A DNA stretch of 64,000 bases, taken from Apilactobacillus waqarii (GTDB taxonomy: Bacteria > Bacillota > Bacilli > Lactobacillales > Lactobacillaceae). Positions 25,388 through 35,413 of this stretch are shown here, one piece after another; the first letter of the stretch is position 1; every line of letters begins with the position of its first letter. The translations under genes were made by a program, and so were the position numbers. The DNA is taken from NCBI RefSeq assembly GCF_019061205.1, contig NZ_JAHQYH010000006.1, forward strand, positions 1 through 64,000, written 5' to 3'. Under the pieces are notes generated by a model. It did not search any database. It was not told the DNA's origin and saw nothing but the letters and a program-made list of their open reading frames with translations.

Positions 25388-27778
25388 TTACTTTAATGGT
25401 TTCCATTGCCATTCGTTAACTTCTGGTAAGTCAGTACCAACTTCACGGATGTAAGCGTTGTGCTTGTCAACCATGTCGTTCATACGTTGTACGAATGATG
25501 CACCCTTAACAGAGTATTCTGGAATGTCGTTTACAACTTCCTTAGCTAGGTCGTAACGATCTAGTTGGTTCAATACACGCATGTCGAATGGTGTAGTGAT
25601 ATCACCGTTTTCACGGTAACCGTGAACGTGAACGTTGTGGTTGTGACGATCGAAGAATACATCCTTAACAAGACCTTCGAATCCGTGGAATGCGAATACA
25701 ACTGGCTTGTCAGTAGTGAATAGACGGTCAAATTCTTCATCAGTTAAACCACGAGGGTCAACCTTAGGTGAACGTAGTTTCAAGAAGTCAACAACGTTGA
25801 TGAATCTGATCTTCATTTCTGGGAATTCGTCATGTAGTAATGAGATAGCAGCTAGTGATTCCCAAGTTGGTTCAGTACCAGCAGCAGCAATAACTACGTC
25901 AGGTTCTTGACCTTGGTCAGTTGAAGCCCAGTCGATGTAACCTAAACCATTGTTTACAAGGTTAGTAGCTTCTTCAATTGAGAACCATTGTGGACGTGGG
26001 TGTTTTGAAGTAATGATTAAGTTAATCTTTTCTTGGCTGGCGAAAGCAACGTTACCAACAGCTAATAATGTGTTAGCATCAGCTGGTAAATATTCACGAA
26101 TGAATTCTGGTTTCTTTTCAGCTAAGTGAGTTAACATACCTGGATCTTGGTGAGTGTAACCATTGTGATCTTGTTGGAATACAGTTGAAGTATCAACAAA
26201 GTTCAATGATGGGTACTTCTTTCTCCATGGTTGGTCAGCAGCTTTACGTAACCACTTGAAGTGTTGAGTTAACATTGAGTCAACAACACGACCGAATGAT
26301 TCGTAAGTTGCGAAGAAACCATGACGACCAGTTAATACGTAACCTTCTAGCCAACCTTCAGCTTGGTGTTCTGAAAGTTGTGAATCGATTAAACGACCTT
26401 CTGGTGCTACGTATTGGTCATTTGGTTCCATGATGTCTTCCATCCATTGACGGTTAGTTTCAGCAAACACACCGAATAAACGGTTTGACATTGATTCATC
26501 AGGACCAAATGCACGGAAGTTATCTGGGTTAGCCTTCATAACGGCACCTAACCAGTTACTCCATACAGCCATATCTTGGGCTACAGTTTCACCTGGAGTC
26601 TTAACGTCAACAGCAAATTCTTTAACGTCTGGTAAGATAAGTGGCTTAGGATCGATACCACCGTTAGTAATAGGGTTAACTGACATTCTTCTGTCACCCT
26701 TAGGTGCTAGAGCCTTAATGTCATCCTTGATAGTACCATCATCGTTAAATAGTTCTTCTGGTTTGTATGACTTCAACCAGTTAACGATTAAGTCAGCGTG
26801 TTCCATCTTGTCTGATGAAACATCAACTGGGATTTGGTGAGCACGGAATGAGTTTTCAATTGGGTTACCGTCTAAGTCAAACTTAGGACCAGTCCAACCC
26901 TTTGGAGTTCTAACAACGATAACTGGCCATACTGGTTCTTTAGCAGTGTCAGCAGTTTCGTTTTCACGTGCATTCTTTTGTACGTCTTTAATTTCTTGAA
27001 CAGCTTCGTCCATAACCTTAGCCATCTTTTCGTGGTAAGCCATGTGATCATCGAAGTCTTGTTCGTTTTCAACGAAGTAAGCTTTCCAGCCCATACCCTT
27101 GAAGTAGTCAGTAATTTCTTGGTCTGACATACGAGCCATGATAGTTGGGTTAGAAATCTTGAAACCGTTTAAGTTAATGATTGGTAGAACGGCACCATCT
27201 TTAACTGGGTTGATAAACTTGTCTGAGAACCAACTTGCAGCTAGAGGACCAGTTTCTAATTCACCATCACCAATTTCAACAGCGGCAATTACATCAGGGT
27301 TATCAAAGATAGCACCAACACCGTGGGCTAGTGAGTAACCTAATTCTCCACCTTCATGAATTGAACCTGGAGTTTCAGGGGCAGCATGTGATGCAACTCC
27401 ACCAGGGAATGAGAATTGTTTGAATAATTTAGCCATACCCTTTTCATCTTGTGAGATGTTTGGGTAAATGTCTGAGTAACTACCATCAATGTATGAGTTA
27501 GATACCATAACTTGGCCACCGTGACCTGAACCTTCAATGTAGAACATGTTTAGGTCATACTTGTTAATAACACGGTTTAAATGTGCGTAAATAAAGTTTT
27601 GAGATACGATAGTACCCCAGTGACCGATAGGCTTAACTTTAACATCACTTGATGTTAATTCTCTCTTTAATAATGGGTTATCTTTTAGATATAGTTGACC
27701 TACTGATAAGTAGTTAGCAGTACGCCAGTATTTATCTAATTCTTCCAAGTATTGCTTGGAATCGAAATCTTGAGCCAT
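25388..27778 (-). CDS. xfp: Phosphoketolase (xylulose-5-P / fructose-6-P)
   Basis: A 796-residue thiamine-diphosphate enzyme of full family length. It cleaves xylulose 5-phosphate with phosphate to acetyl phosphate and glyceraldehyde 3-phosphate. Visible motifs include the N-terminal [18 protein letters not shown], the GHGG region ([11 protein letters not shown]), ThDP-binding [11 protein letters not shown]...N and the C-terminal HGYRENGD. It is the key enzyme of heterolactic fermentation. AAGGAG precedes the ATG. A putative promoter is TTGACT near 27892 with an AT-rich -10. No CcpA site was recognised in the 240-bp upstream gap. Confidence 0.97.
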   Translation of the reverse strand: MAQDFDSKQYLEELDKYWRTANYLSVGQLYLKDNPLLKRELTSSDVKVKPIGHWGTIVSQNFIYAHLNRVINKYDLNMFYIEGSGHGGQVMVSNSYIDGSYSDIYPNISQDEKGMAKLFKQFSFPGGVASHAAPETPGSIHEGGELGYSLAHGVGAIFDNPDVIAAVEIGDGELETGPLAASWFSDKFINPVKDGAVLPIINLNGFKISNPTIMARMSDQEITDYFKGMGWKAYFVENEQDFDDHMAYHEKMAKVMDEAVQEIKDVQKNARENETADTAKEPVWPVIVVRTPKGWTGPKFDLDGNPIENSFRAHQIPVDVSSDKMEHADLIVNWLKSYKPEELFNDDGTIKDDIKALAPKGDRRMSVNPITNGGIDPKPLILPDVKEFAVDVKTPGETVAQDMAVWSNWLGAVMKANPDNFRAFGPDESMSNRLFGVFAETNRQWMEDIMEPNDQYVAPEGRLIDSQLSEHQAEGWLEGYVLTGRHGFFATYESFGRVVDSMLTQHFKWLRKAADQPWRKKYPSLNFVDTSTVFQQDHNGYTHQDPGMLTHLAEKKPEFIREYLPADANTLLAVGNVAFASQEKINLIITSKHPRPQWFSIEEATNLVNNGLGYIDWASTDQGQEPDVVIAAAGTEPTWESLAAISLLHDEFPEMKIRFINVVDFLKLRSPKVDPRGLTDEEFDRLFTTDKPVVFAFHGFEGLVKDVFFDRHNHNVHVHGYRENGDITTPFDMRVLNQLDRYDLAKEVVNDIPEYSVKGASFVQRMNDMVDKHNAYIREVGTDLPEVNEWQWKPLK

Positions 27779-28019
27779 TAATTAACACTCCTTTTAAAAT
27801 AAAAACTATTGAAATTAATAATGGAAAAATCATCAGACTACGCCCGATAATTTTAATTACAATGAATATAATAAAGACTTTTCACAAAAAGTCAACCTTT
27901 TTGCAAATTGATACGGTCCAATTTCTTCATTGCAATCAAACCATTATTACATCGTCATTATTATGAACGATTTTTTGATAATAGTCCAATGATTTTCATA
28001 ACTTTTTTGTATTAAATTT

Positions 28020-28739
28020 CTACACCATAACGAAAGTATTGTAACGCAAATATTGATAGTGCAGACGCATGTTTGAGACCTCAAATGGAGTCCCGTCATC
28101 TAGGAAGAAAATCCCTTCCATGACACCAACTGGTTCGGTTGGTTTTAGATTAAGTAGTTCTTGATCTTGTTCATTCGATGGACTAGCCAAGATTGATAAG
28201 AATGAACGTGTGACACTCTTGTTGATCGTGTCTTCAACATAGTTAAAGATGGACTTTTCAACAATCTCTTGTGTTAGTTCAGGAGCAATCTTAATTGGAA
28301 TGTATCCTGTTTCTATCATGAACGGTTTGTCATCAAACAAACGAAGTCGTTGAATTTCGTACACGAAATCTCCGTCGGCTAAGAATAAGTCTTGTTGAAT
28401 TTCTTTGCTGGCAGGCACAACCTTGAAACTCAATAGCTTAATCTTTGGAACTTTTCCCTGACTCTTCATACTGTCAGTAATCCCTAGGTTAGAACCTTCA
28501 TAATGAAAAATAGTCTTATTCTTCATAAATAGTGGATTAATAAAAGTCCCTGAACCACGTTTTTTGAAAATAATGCCGTCATCAGCTAACACTTTCAACG
28601 CCCGTTTCACTGAACTGCGGCTTACGTGGTATGTCTCACTTAATGTTCGCTCGTCGGGCAAGCGCTTGTTAGGAAATTTGTTATCGACTATCTTTTGCTT
28701 TAAGTCGGATGACACTCTCCTGTAAACTAAATCAGCCAT
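28020..28739 (-). CDS. GntR/HutC-family regulator
   Basis: A 239-residue protein. It has a GntR winged helix (LVYRRVSSDLKQKIVD, LPDERTLSETYHVSRSSVKRAL) and a UTRA-type C-terminal ligand domain (about 80-239), as in regulators sensing sugar phosphates or amino sugars. It sits directly upstream of xfp on the same strand, so a role in phosphoketolase control is plausible, but no operator was identified. Ends 240 bp before the xfp start. Confidence 0.9.
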   Translation of the reverse strand: MADLVYRRVSSDLKQKIVDNKFPNKRLPDERTLSETYHVSRSSVKRALKVLADDGIIFKKRGSGTFINPLFMKNKTIFHYEGSNLGITDSMKSQGKVPKIKLLSFKVVPASKEIQQDLFLADGDFVYEIQRLRLFDDKPFMIETGYIPIKIAPELTQEIVEKSIFNYVEDTINKSVTRSFLSILASPSNEQDQELLNLKPTEPVGVMEGIFFLDDGTPFEVSNMRLHYQYLRYNTFVMV

Positions 28740-28806
28740 TTTCTACTCCTTGCGATTAATTTTCTAAAAATCAGTATAACAGATTTATCACGTTAACTTT
28801 GCAAAA

Positions 28807-29136
28807 TTAAAATAAATTCTTTGGATGTGGTTTACCCACCATCTCATGTTTAACGTGTTGAATCATGTCCGAAATCATCTCTACGACGTGCGGATCGTCG
28901 ACACCGTATAACACGCTGGTCCCAACTTTTTCCTTACAAACAATTTGATACTTATATAGGATACCAAGTTGTTTTGAAACCACCGGTTGATCGAGTTTAG
29001 TCTCCTCACAAATCTGATTTACGCTTAATGATTTGTCCGCATCCATCAAGGAAGTAATGATTAAAATTCTGCGTTCATTACTCAATACTTTGTAGATGGC
29101 TGCGACTTCCTCAATAATTTTCATTTTATCCTGCAT
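28807..29136 (-). CDS. ArsR-family metal-responsive regulator
   Basis: A 109-residue winged-helix repressor (NERRILIITSLM, SVNQICEETKLDQPVVSKQLGILYKYQIV). The usual ELCVCDL cysteine motif of CadC is missing (VNQICEET keeps only one Cys, and one more is in the helix after), so metal sensing may use a different site as in CadX/CzrA-like members. It lies 11 bp downstream of the CadD-type gene, and they form an operon. Confidence 0.88.
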   Translation of the reverse strand: MQDKMKIIEEVAAIYKVLSNERRILIITSLMDADKSLSVNQICEETKLDQPVVSKQLGILYKYQIVCKEKVGTSVLYGVDDPHVVEMISDMIQHVKHEMVGKPHPKNLF

Positions 29137-29147
29137 TTAAACATCCC

Positions 29148-29711
29148 CTAGAACCAAGAAATTACGTGGGCAATCAAACCACTGTCAATCAATACATAGA
29201 TTCCGACACCGATGTAGACTACCTTGGTCAAAATCTCACCGTATTTTTCCATCAAATCATTAATTGGTTTGATATTACCAATCCACTTGATAATCAAAAT
29301 CACTAGAATTGATAAAACGGTTAATACAGCAATCACTTCTAATATTTGAATCGCACTAATAGTAGATAGCACCGGTAAGAACAACGCTAAATTACATCCC
29401 GCACATACTGATAGGTAGGTAATTAGTGTAATCACGACTGGTGATTTGTGGTTCACCTCTTTGTCATCTTCGTCTTCATCCTTTAATGCCACGTAAATAG
29501 GTAGAATTCCTAGCAAACCTAATACCCATTCTGGTAGAAAACGGTCTAGGATTTGGCCAACACTGAAACTTAGGATTAGTAGTGTCCATAATCCAATTAG
29601 GTATCCCATCATAACTGAAGCTAATTTATGTTTCTTCAACAATAGAAGCAAAATGAAAAAGAAGTCTAGATTAACTCCTAAAAACGTAATTAAAATTAAT
29701 AACCAATTCAT
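29148..29711 (-). CDS. cadD: CadD-family cadmium resistance transporter
   Basis: A 187-residue membrane protein with five or six helices. It has a conserved N-terminus (FLGVNLDFFFILLLL) and SVCAGCNLALFLPVL with the family cysteines. It is proposed to export or bind Cd2+. ATG 29711 has AAGGGG upstream; the frame to 29774 crosses promoter DNA. It is paired with the ArsR regulator. Confidence 0.88.
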   Translation of the reverse strand: MNWLLILITFLGVNLDFFFILLLLLKKHKLASVMMGYLIGLWTLLILSFSVGQILDRFLPEWVLGLLGILPIYVALKDEDEDDKEVNHKSPVVITLITYLSVCAGCNLALFLPVLSTISAIQILEVIAVLTVLSILVILIIKWIGNIKPINDLMEKYGEILTKVVYIGVGIYVLIDSGLIAHVISWF

Positions 29712-29731
29712 ATTATATTCCCCTTTTATCA

Positions 29732-29794
29732 ATATACCTTTGTAGATATATATCATTTTTGGTATATAATACATTAACGTTAATCGGTTGTCAA
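29732..29794 (-). promoter_or_regulatory. cadD promoter and inverted-repeat operator
   Basis: TTGACA (29789-29794), 17 bp, TATTAT (29766-29771) on the minus strand. An inverted repeat ATATACC/GGTATAT (29732-29738, 29761-29767) overlaps the end of the -10 and covers the start site, well placed for ArsR repression. Confidence 0.65.
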
Positions 29795-29829
29795 TTCTAT
29801 GCTAAAATGATTACCGAGGTGATTTTGAA

Positions 29830-30327
29830 ATGGGAAAAAAGAAGAAAAATAAAGTTCATAAGACATTAGTCGAACAAATTCTTGATAAAAATAACATTTC
29901 TTATATCCAACACCAATTCGCAACACACGACGAAAATAACGTCGCTCAACTAGAAGTCGAAGAAGACATGGATCAACACCGCATCTACAAGACATTAGTG
30001 CTTGAAGGTAAGGAAACTGGTCCAGTTGTTGGCGTGGTGCCCTTGGATCAACATTTAGACGAAAAGAGACTTGCCAAAGAATCTGGCAACAAGAAGGTCA
30101 ACATGGTTCCACTAAAGGACCTATTGAAGACCACTGGGTATGTCCATGGTGCAAACACACCAGTTGGAATCTACGAAAAGTTCCACTACCCTATCTACAT
30201 TGATAACGAAGCTAAGCGCCAGGGTCAAATCCTAGTATCATCTGGACAAGTTGGTCGCTCCGTTGAACTAGACGCAACTGATTTAGTTAACTTAGTTCAT
30301 GGACACTTCGTTGATATCGTAAAGTAA
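29830..30327 (+). CDS. ybaK: YbaK/EbsC-family aminoacyl-tRNA deacylase
   Basis: A 165-residue protein of the YbaK/ProX superfamily, which hydrolyses mischarged aminoacyl-tRNA, typically Cys-tRNA(Pro). Lys in IYKTLVLEG, VVPLDQHLDEKRLAKESGNKKV and the GGISPVG-like loop (VHGANTPVGI) are visible. The N-terminus has an extra basic stretch (MGKKKKNK). Divergent from cadD, with own -10 TAAAAT. Confidence 0.9.
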   Translation: MGKKKKNKVHKTLVEQILDKNNISYIQHQFATHDENNVAQLEVEEDMDQHRIYKTLVLEGKETGPVVGVVPLDQHLDEKRLAKESGNKKVNMVPLKDLLKTTGYVHGANTPVGIYEKFHYPIYIDNEAKRQGQILVSSGQVGRSVELDATDLVNLVHGHFVDIVK

Positions 30328-30339
30328 TTACGTATCTAA

Positions 30340-30981
30340 TTAGTGAATGCCTTGCCATTCATCCTTAAATTCCCTCACAAAATCGTGCATATATTGATTA
30401 CGTCTTTCTGCCATTTCTTTGGCAGCTGGCGTATTCATTAAATCAGGTAATTTGAATAACTTTTCATAAAAATGATTAATAACCGTTGTATGCTCACGAT
30501 ATTGACTTTTGTCCATATCATTGCGAGGCATTTGTTCGGGGTCATAGATGGTATCACCAAAATGACCTCCGAAGTACATAGCTCTAGCAACGCCAATTGC
30601 GCCAATCGCATCTAATCGATCGGCGTCTTGGACGATTTGCCCATTAATCGATAGTTCATAGTGACGTTTGAGGTTCGCACTGTAAGACATCTGCGTGATA
30701 ATATCCATCACTTCATCAATTTGTGCTAAGGTGTAATCCAGTTCTTCTAACTGAGATTGCACCTCTTTTTGTTTATCGTATGTATCGTCGACTAACTTGT
30801 CGTCAATCACGTCGTGCAAGTATGCGGCAGTTAAGACAATTAATAAATCAGCGTTTTTCGTTTGTTCTCCAATAGTCTTAGCCAATGCAACTACTCTTTG
30901 AATGTGGGTGTAGTCGTGTCCAGTAGTGTCGTCACCCAGTTGTTGTTCGACGTATTCTTTTAGCTTATCGATAGTTTCCAT
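30340..30981 (-). CDS. HD-domain phosphohydrolase
   Basis: A 213-residue metal-dependent phosphohydrolase. It has HD-superfamily ligands in GHDYTHIQRV, AYLHDVIDD and QDADRLDAIGAIGVAR. It resembles the YedJ/PgpH-type single-domain HD proteins; substrate unknown. Convergent with ybaK with 12 bp between and no clear terminator. Confidence 0.88.
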   Translation of the reverse strand: METIDKLKEYVEQQLGDDTTGHDYTHIQRVVALAKTIGEQTKNADLLIVLTAAYLHDVIDDKLVDDTYDKQKEVQSQLEELDYTLAQIDEVMDIITQMSYSANLKRHYELSINGQIVQDADRLDAIGAIGVARAMYFGGHFGDTIYDPEQMPRNDMDKSQYREHTTVINHFYEKLFKLPDLMNTPAAKEMAERRNQYMHDFVREFKDEWQGIH

Positions 30982-31018
30982 GCCAAGTCCCCCGTTTTTT
31001 CTTATTATTATAATCTAA

Positions 31019-31053
31019 ATAAAAAACATCCTACAAACGTAGGATGCTTTTTA
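31019..31053 (-). terminator. Terminator of the DUF1836 gene
   Basis: Stem GCATCCTAC/GTAGGATGT with T-run on the minus strand. Confidence 0.83.
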
Positions 31054-31551
31054 TTATTCATAAATCATATCTTCGAAGATTTCGTTGGCAATCAAACGGT
31101 TAACAATGGTGTCAGCGATTGAACTTAATAGTTGTTCAATTTCTGAATCGTTGTTAGCGACTGACTTACCGTCTGCGATATGGTGTAGCTTTTGAACCAA
31201 CATTTCAATGAATTCATCATAGGCTTGTTTAGGAAATTGTTGCTTAGTAATTTCGTCAATTCCACGTCTGATGTCCTTAATTGAAAAGACTGGTTTCAAT
31301 AAACTGATAATTATAATGTCTGCCACGTGGACAGTTTGATATTTCTTTTTAACTGGCGCAAATGTCGCCTTGTTTTTTACGTAATTATTAACCATGGACT
31401 TAGTTACTGTATCCATCCCTAGTGGTCCAATCGCCTCGTTGACAACGGCCACTAGCTGATCCATGTATAAATCAAACTTAGGAAGTTCTTCCCATTTTGG
31501 CAAAGTAACTTCTTTCATTTGGTCCTGCCACTTGGTATATTTGCTGTTCAT
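31054..31551 (-). CDS. DUF1836-family protein
   Basis: A 165-residue soluble protein with the DUF1836 pattern: an N-terminal conserved segment followed by KSMVNNYVKNKATFAPVKKKY, where an HTH-like unit is usually predicted, then a helical C-terminal part. The family is thought to bind DNA, but no function is established. ATG, with the stop followed at once by a terminator. Confidence 0.78.
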   Translation of the reverse strand: MNSKYTKWQDQMKEVTLPKWEELPKFDLYMDQLVAVVNEAIGPLGMDTVTKSMVNNYVKNKATFAPVKKKYQTVHVADIIIISLLKPVFSIKDIRRGIDEITKQQFPKQAYDEFIEMLVQKLHHIADGKSVANNDSEIEQLLSSIADTIVNRLIANEIFEDMIYE

Positions 31552-31604
31552 TAGATCACCTCAATATCATTATTATACCACATCAAGTAGTTTTATATAC
31601 TAGC

Positions 31605-33956
31605 TTAAATGGAGTCGTCGAATTTTTCTGGATTAATCTTAATCAAGATTCGACGAACAACTGATGACATCACGATAAATACTGGTACAGCGGTCACAAC
31701 AACTAGTGCTGCTGGAATGAAGATTGGCATCTTGAATACATCCACCAGTGAGAATACCGATGGGAAGAATAAGAAGATGGCCGCAAATATCACGATTGAT
31801 GGCACAATGATGGATAACTTCACCTTGTTGAGTGGACGCGATGCCTTAAATAAGGCAATCCAGTAAATGAATCCGGTAACCAAGACACTGATTGTCGCTC
31901 TTTGAACAAAGTTAAAGTCAAAAGCTTTTCCGATGTAGATAATCAACACGACGTAACCGACAATCGTCATCGCTGCCGGCAACGCAATGTTGTATATCTT
32001 GGTACTAAACTGATTAGTAACTCTTTGATAGTTAGGTGCTAATGCCAATAGGAACGATGGTAAACCAACCATAAAGGTGTTGATTGGTGTCAATTGAATT
32101 GGTTGGAATGGATAGCTGTGAATGCTAAACATAAACAAGATGGTTAATGACAATGAGAACATTGTCTTAATCAAGTAAAGCGAAGCCACACTTCCGATGT
32201 TATTGATAACACGGCGTCCTTCGGCTAGAACGTCGATCATTGCTGAGAAGTTTGAGTTAATCAAGACGAAGTCGGCAATTCCCTTGGTGCTTTCACTACC
32301 GGAAGCCATCGCAATTCCACAGTTAGCTTGTTTCATTGCCAACATGTCGTTAACCCCGTCTCCGGTCATTGCAACGGTATTACCGTTTAATTGATATGAA
32401 CGAATGAGGCGTTTCTTTTGTTGTGGAGTCACACGACCAAAGACCGCGTTAACCTTAACCAATTCTTGGTAGTCAGCATCAAACGGAACTTCAGTCATGT
32501 CGACAATCTTGTCACTGTCCTTTAGTCCAACTCGTTTAGCAATTGCGCTAACGGTCTTAGGATCGTCACCTGAAATCACCTTCAAACTAACTCCCTGTTC
32601 AACGAAGTATTGAAGAGTACTCTTAGCGTCCGGTCTGATTTCATCACTAATAAGGATTAATCCTAGTAGTTCCGCATCGTCTAGATCTTCGGTTAAGTCT
32701 TTGTGACTTTGTAGCAATGCCAAGACACGGTAACCCTGGTTAGCATAATCGCTAATCATGTCAGAAACTTCTTGGCTCATGTTTTTGATAATAAATTGAG
32801 GCGCCCCCATGATGAAATTACCATCACTGGTGTCTACCCCACTCCATTTTTTATCGGAAGAAAAAGGAAAACTCTTAATAATCTTTGCATTCGGATTTTC
32901 GATTGCTTGTTTGATAGCAGAAGATGTTTCGTTATCATCTTCAAACGCATATACCAAGCTACCTAAGACGTGCTTTAATTCGTCTTTGGAGTGATTGTTG
33001 AAAGGCAATACATCTTCAAACTTGAGTTTACCGGATGTAATTGTCCCAGTCTTATCCAAGCAGATAGTATCAACACGTGCCAAGGTTTCAATCGCTGGTA
33101 GTTCACGTACTAAGACCTTGTGGCGTGCCAACTTCGCAGCTGAAACCGCCAATGTCACTGATGACAATAGAACAAGTCCTTCTGGAATCATTCCAATCAT
33201 CGCAGCAACGGTCCCCAGCATCGCTTGGTCGATGTCATCCCCACGCATAATCTTGGTGTACAACAACAAAGCACCCAGTGGCACAATCACAAATGTTAGC
33301 CACTTAATGATCTTGTTAATGGTCTTTAACATCTTGCTGTCGGAGTCCTTCTTGGTACGACTAACTTCGAATTCCATTCTATTAACGAATGTGTCTTCAC
33401 CTACTTCAGTAGCCACAATTCTGGCACTCCCACTTAAAACAACACTTCCGGATGTAACGGAGTCACCGTGATTCTTTTCAATCGAATTGGTTTCACCGGT
33501 GATTTGTGATTCATCGACTTGAAGTGAATCTGAGGTTAAGACCTTACCATCGATTGGAATTTGGTCCCCATGTCCGATTAACAAGACATCCCCTAAGACG
33601 ATGTGGTCATCTTCGACTTTTTTAATTTCGCCGTCGCGCACGACTCTAATCAAACCTTGAGACAAGATTGCCATCTTATCTAGCTGGCGTTTAGATCTGA
33701 TTTCTTGGATACTTCCGATGATGGTGTTAGAAACAGCAATCACTAAAAACAATAGGTTTTTATAGTCGCCGGTGTAGAAAACCATTGCTGCCAAAACGAT
33801 ATTTATAAAGTTAAATAATGTGAATGCATTCCCCTGTAAAATTTGTGGAATGGTCTTGGTGAAACCCTTCCGTTTGGTGTTATGCAAGCCTTGATCATAT
33901 AGACGTTTGGCTTGTTTGGTAGTCAGTCCCTTTTGACTGTCAATTCGTGATTGCAA
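31605..33956 (-). CDS. P-type cation-transporting ATPase (CtpE-like)
   Basis: A 783-residue P-type ATPase. It has actuator TGET, membrane motif IPEGLVLL in helix 4, phosphorylation site DKTGT, nucleotide domain and hinge TGDGVNDMLA, and ten or so helices. The PEGL motif without a CPC rules out heavy-metal P1B pumps and fits the group with mycobacterial CtpE, proposed to move Ca2+; the substrate is inferred. The start is TTG with AGGGG 7-8 nt upstream. It has no N-terminal metal-binding domain. Confidence 0.9.
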   Translation of the reverse strand: MQSRIDSQKGLTTKQAKRLYDQGLHNTKRKGFTKTIPQILQGNAFTLFNFINIVLAAMVFYTGDYKNLLFLVIAVSNTIIGSIQEIRSKRQLDKMAILSQGLIRVVRDGEIKKVEDDHIVLGDVLLIGHGDQIPIDGKVLTSDSLQVDESQITGETNSIEKNHGDSVTSGSVVLSGSARIVATEVGEDTFVNRMEFEVSRTKKDSDSKMLKTINKIIKWLTFVIVPLGALLLYTKIMRGDDIDQAMLGTVAAMIGMIPEGLVLLSSVTLAVSAAKLARHKVLVRELPAIETLARVDTICLDKTGTITSGKLKFEDVLPFNNHSKDELKHVLGSLVYAFEDDNETSSAIKQAIENPNAKIIKSFPFSSDKKWSGVDTSDGNFIMGAPQFIIKNMSQEVSDMISDYANQGYRVLALLQSHKDLTEDLDDAELLGLILISDEIRPDAKSTLQYFVEQGVSLKVISGDDPKTVSAIAKRVGLKDSDKIVDMTEVPFDADYQELVKVNAVFGRVTPQQKKRLIRSYQLNGNTVAMTGDGVNDMLAMKQANCGIAMASGSESTKGIADFVLINSNFSAMIDVLAEGRRVINNIGSVASLYLIKTMFSLSLTILFMFSIHSYPFQPIQLTPINTFMVGLPSFLLALAPNYQRVTNQFSTKIYNIALPAAMTIVGYVVLIIYIGKAFDFNFVQRATISVLVTGFIYWIALFKASRPLNKVKLSIIVPSIVIFAAIFLFFPSVFSLVDVFKMPIFIPAALVVVTAVPVFIVMSSVVRRILIKINPEKFDDSI

Positions 33957-34049
33957 AAAGACACCCCTAACATGTAAAAAATTTGATTTATCTAGTTTTT
34001 ATGGACTATCATGGTTTTGGTACTTAAATAATCAAAGGAGGCCATTATT

Positions 34050-34907
34050 ATGCCTAACTCAATTAAAGATACCGTCAAGCTAAGAGATGGAAACCAAATG
34101 CCTGTAGAAGGATTTGGAACCTACAAACTAGCTGATCAAGATAGTATGGATGCAGCAATTAAGTCCGCATATGAAGCTGGATATCAATTATTCGATACTG
34201 CACAATTCTATAATAATGAAGAACTACTAGGTAATTCAATTAAAAAGCTACAAATTAACAGAAATGAAATATTTATCACCACTAAAATACCAGAACCAAA
34301 GCAAGGTTACCAATCAACTTTAAACGCGATTGATGAATCACTTGCAAAGCTACAAACTGACTATATCGACTTATTACTAGTTCACTGGCCAGTTCGTTCA
34401 CACTTCTTTGAAACTTGGCGTGCATTTGAAGATGCTAAGAAAGATGGAAAGGTTAAGTCAATTGGGGTAAGTAACTATCACCAAACTCACTTAGATTTAC
34501 TAAAGACCAAGGCAAACGAAATGCCAGTTGTAAACCAAATCGAAGTTCACCCTTACCTAAGCCAAAAATCAATGCTAAAGGCAAACGAAGACGAAGGCAT
34601 CGTAACTCAAGCATGGAGTCCAATGGGCCGTGGTGCCACTCTAAACGATGACACCATCCAAGAAATCGCTAAGGCTCATGGTAAGTCCAGTGCTCAAATT
34701 ATCTTGAGATGGCACTTACAAAACGGTGTCACAATCATTCCTAAGTCCAGCACTCCACAAAGAGTTGCTGAAAATGCTGACTTATATGACTTTGAATTAT
34801 CAGACCACGAAATGAAGTTAATTGACGACTTAAATCAAGACTTCCGTACCGGTGACGATCCAGAGGTAGTTTACGAAATCGAACACCAATACCCTCGTCA
34901 CAAGTAA
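34050..34907 (+). CDS. Aldo/keto reductase
   Basis: A 285-residue NADPH-dependent oxidoreductase. It has catalytic Asp in FDTAQFYNNEE with Tyr, Lys in TTKIP, HWPV with His, and the NADP site IIPKSSTPQRVAEN. It reduces aldehydes or ketones to alcohols, with broad substrates likely. Strong SD AAAGGAGG. Divergent from the P-type ATPase. Confidence 0.93.
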   Translation: MPNSIKDTVKLRDGNQMPVEGFGTYKLADQDSMDAAIKSAYEAGYQLFDTAQFYNNEELLGNSIKKLQINRNEIFITTKIPEPKQGYQSTLNAIDESLAKLQTDYIDLLLVHWPVRSHFFETWRAFEDAKKDGKVKSIGVSNYHQTHLDLLKTKANEMPVVNQIEVHPYLSQKSMLKANEDEGIVTQAWSPMGRGATLNDDTIQEIAKAHGKSSAQIILRWHLQNGVTIIPKSSTPQRVAENADLYDFELSDHEMKLIDDLNQDFRTGDDPEVVYEIEHQYPRHK

Positions 34908-34913
34908 AAAAAT

Positions 34914-34952
34914 TTAGTAAGTAATTGTACTAAGTGTATAATTACTTACTAA
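34914..34952 (+). promoter_or_regulatory. Perfect 13-bp inverted repeat over a promoter
   Basis: Arms TTAGTAAGTAATT (34914-34926) and AATTACTTACTAA (34940-34952). The first arm contains the -35 (TTAGTA) and the second the -10 (TATAAT, 34937-34942), spacer 17 bp. No T-run follows, so it is more likely an operator than a terminator. Confidence 0.5.
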
Positions 34953-34977
34953 CAATACATATTAAGGAGTTTTGGTT

Positions 34978-35265
34978 ATGGGTTATATAATTGTCGCTTT
35001 GCTAGCAATGGGAGTTTTCCTAGGATTCGGTTACGTGATTGTCTATGGTTGCCTATTCATCGTTTGGCTAATCAGCTTGTTCTTCGATCGTGATGAACGC
35101 AGAAGAGCAAATGAAGAAACAAAAAGAAGCACTGAAAGGTTTCGGCAAATGACTCAACAACTTAAAGCTGAGAACGAAGAAATGCGACAAAGAACGGAAC
35201 TACTAAAAGCAGAAAACCAACGCAAACGAGAAGAAATTGCTCGCAATCAAAATAAAAATCAATAA
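34978..35265 (+). CDS. Small membrane protein with cytosolic coiled coil, 95 residues
   Basis: One long hydrophobic segment (about residues 3-33), then a charged Glu/Lys/Arg/Gln helix (36-95) with heptad character. ATG 34978 has AAGGAG 8 nt upstream. Function unknown; small single-pass proteins of this kind often act as regulators of, or scaffolds for, membrane complexes. An inverted repeat covers its promoter. Confidence 0.7.
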   Translation: MGYIIVALLAMGVFLGFGYVIVYGCLFIVWLISLFFDRDERRRANEETKRSTERFRQMTQQLKAENEEMRQRTELLKAENQRKREEIARNQNKNQ

Positions 35266-35278
35266 CCAACACATACAC

Positions 35279-35308
35279 AAAAAAAGACGCCCAAATGGCG
35301 CCTTTTTT
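35279..35308. terminator. Terminator
   Basis: Stem GACGCC/GGCGCC-type hairpin with A-run before and T-run after. Confidence 0.7.
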
Positions 35309-35377
35309 CTTTGCAATTAACTCCCCTTGATACGAACATTTTTTTGGTACTGGTTGAAAAAAGTTCAAATTTTATTG

Positions 35378-35406
35378 TTGACAGTCAAATTTTTTTGGTC
35401 TATTCT
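35378..35406 (+). promoter_or_regulatory. Promoter of the T-box/glyA unit
   Basis: TTGACA (35378-35383), 17 bp, TATTCT (35401-35406). Confidence 0.75.
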
Positions 35407-35413
35407 TAAAAGC

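Noticed and set aside
27779-28019. CcpA (cre) site upstream of phosphoketolase
   Set aside because: No match to the cre consensus could be found by eye; only a promoter-like TTGACT is visible.
29147-29774. Longer N-terminus of the CadD protein (from 29774)
   Set aside because: The extension crosses the promoter and operator. A good SD precedes the ATG at 29711.
34908-34971. Inverted repeat as terminator of the aldo/keto reductase gene
   Set aside because: No T-run follows either arm, and the arms contain a good -35 and -10. An operator is more likely.
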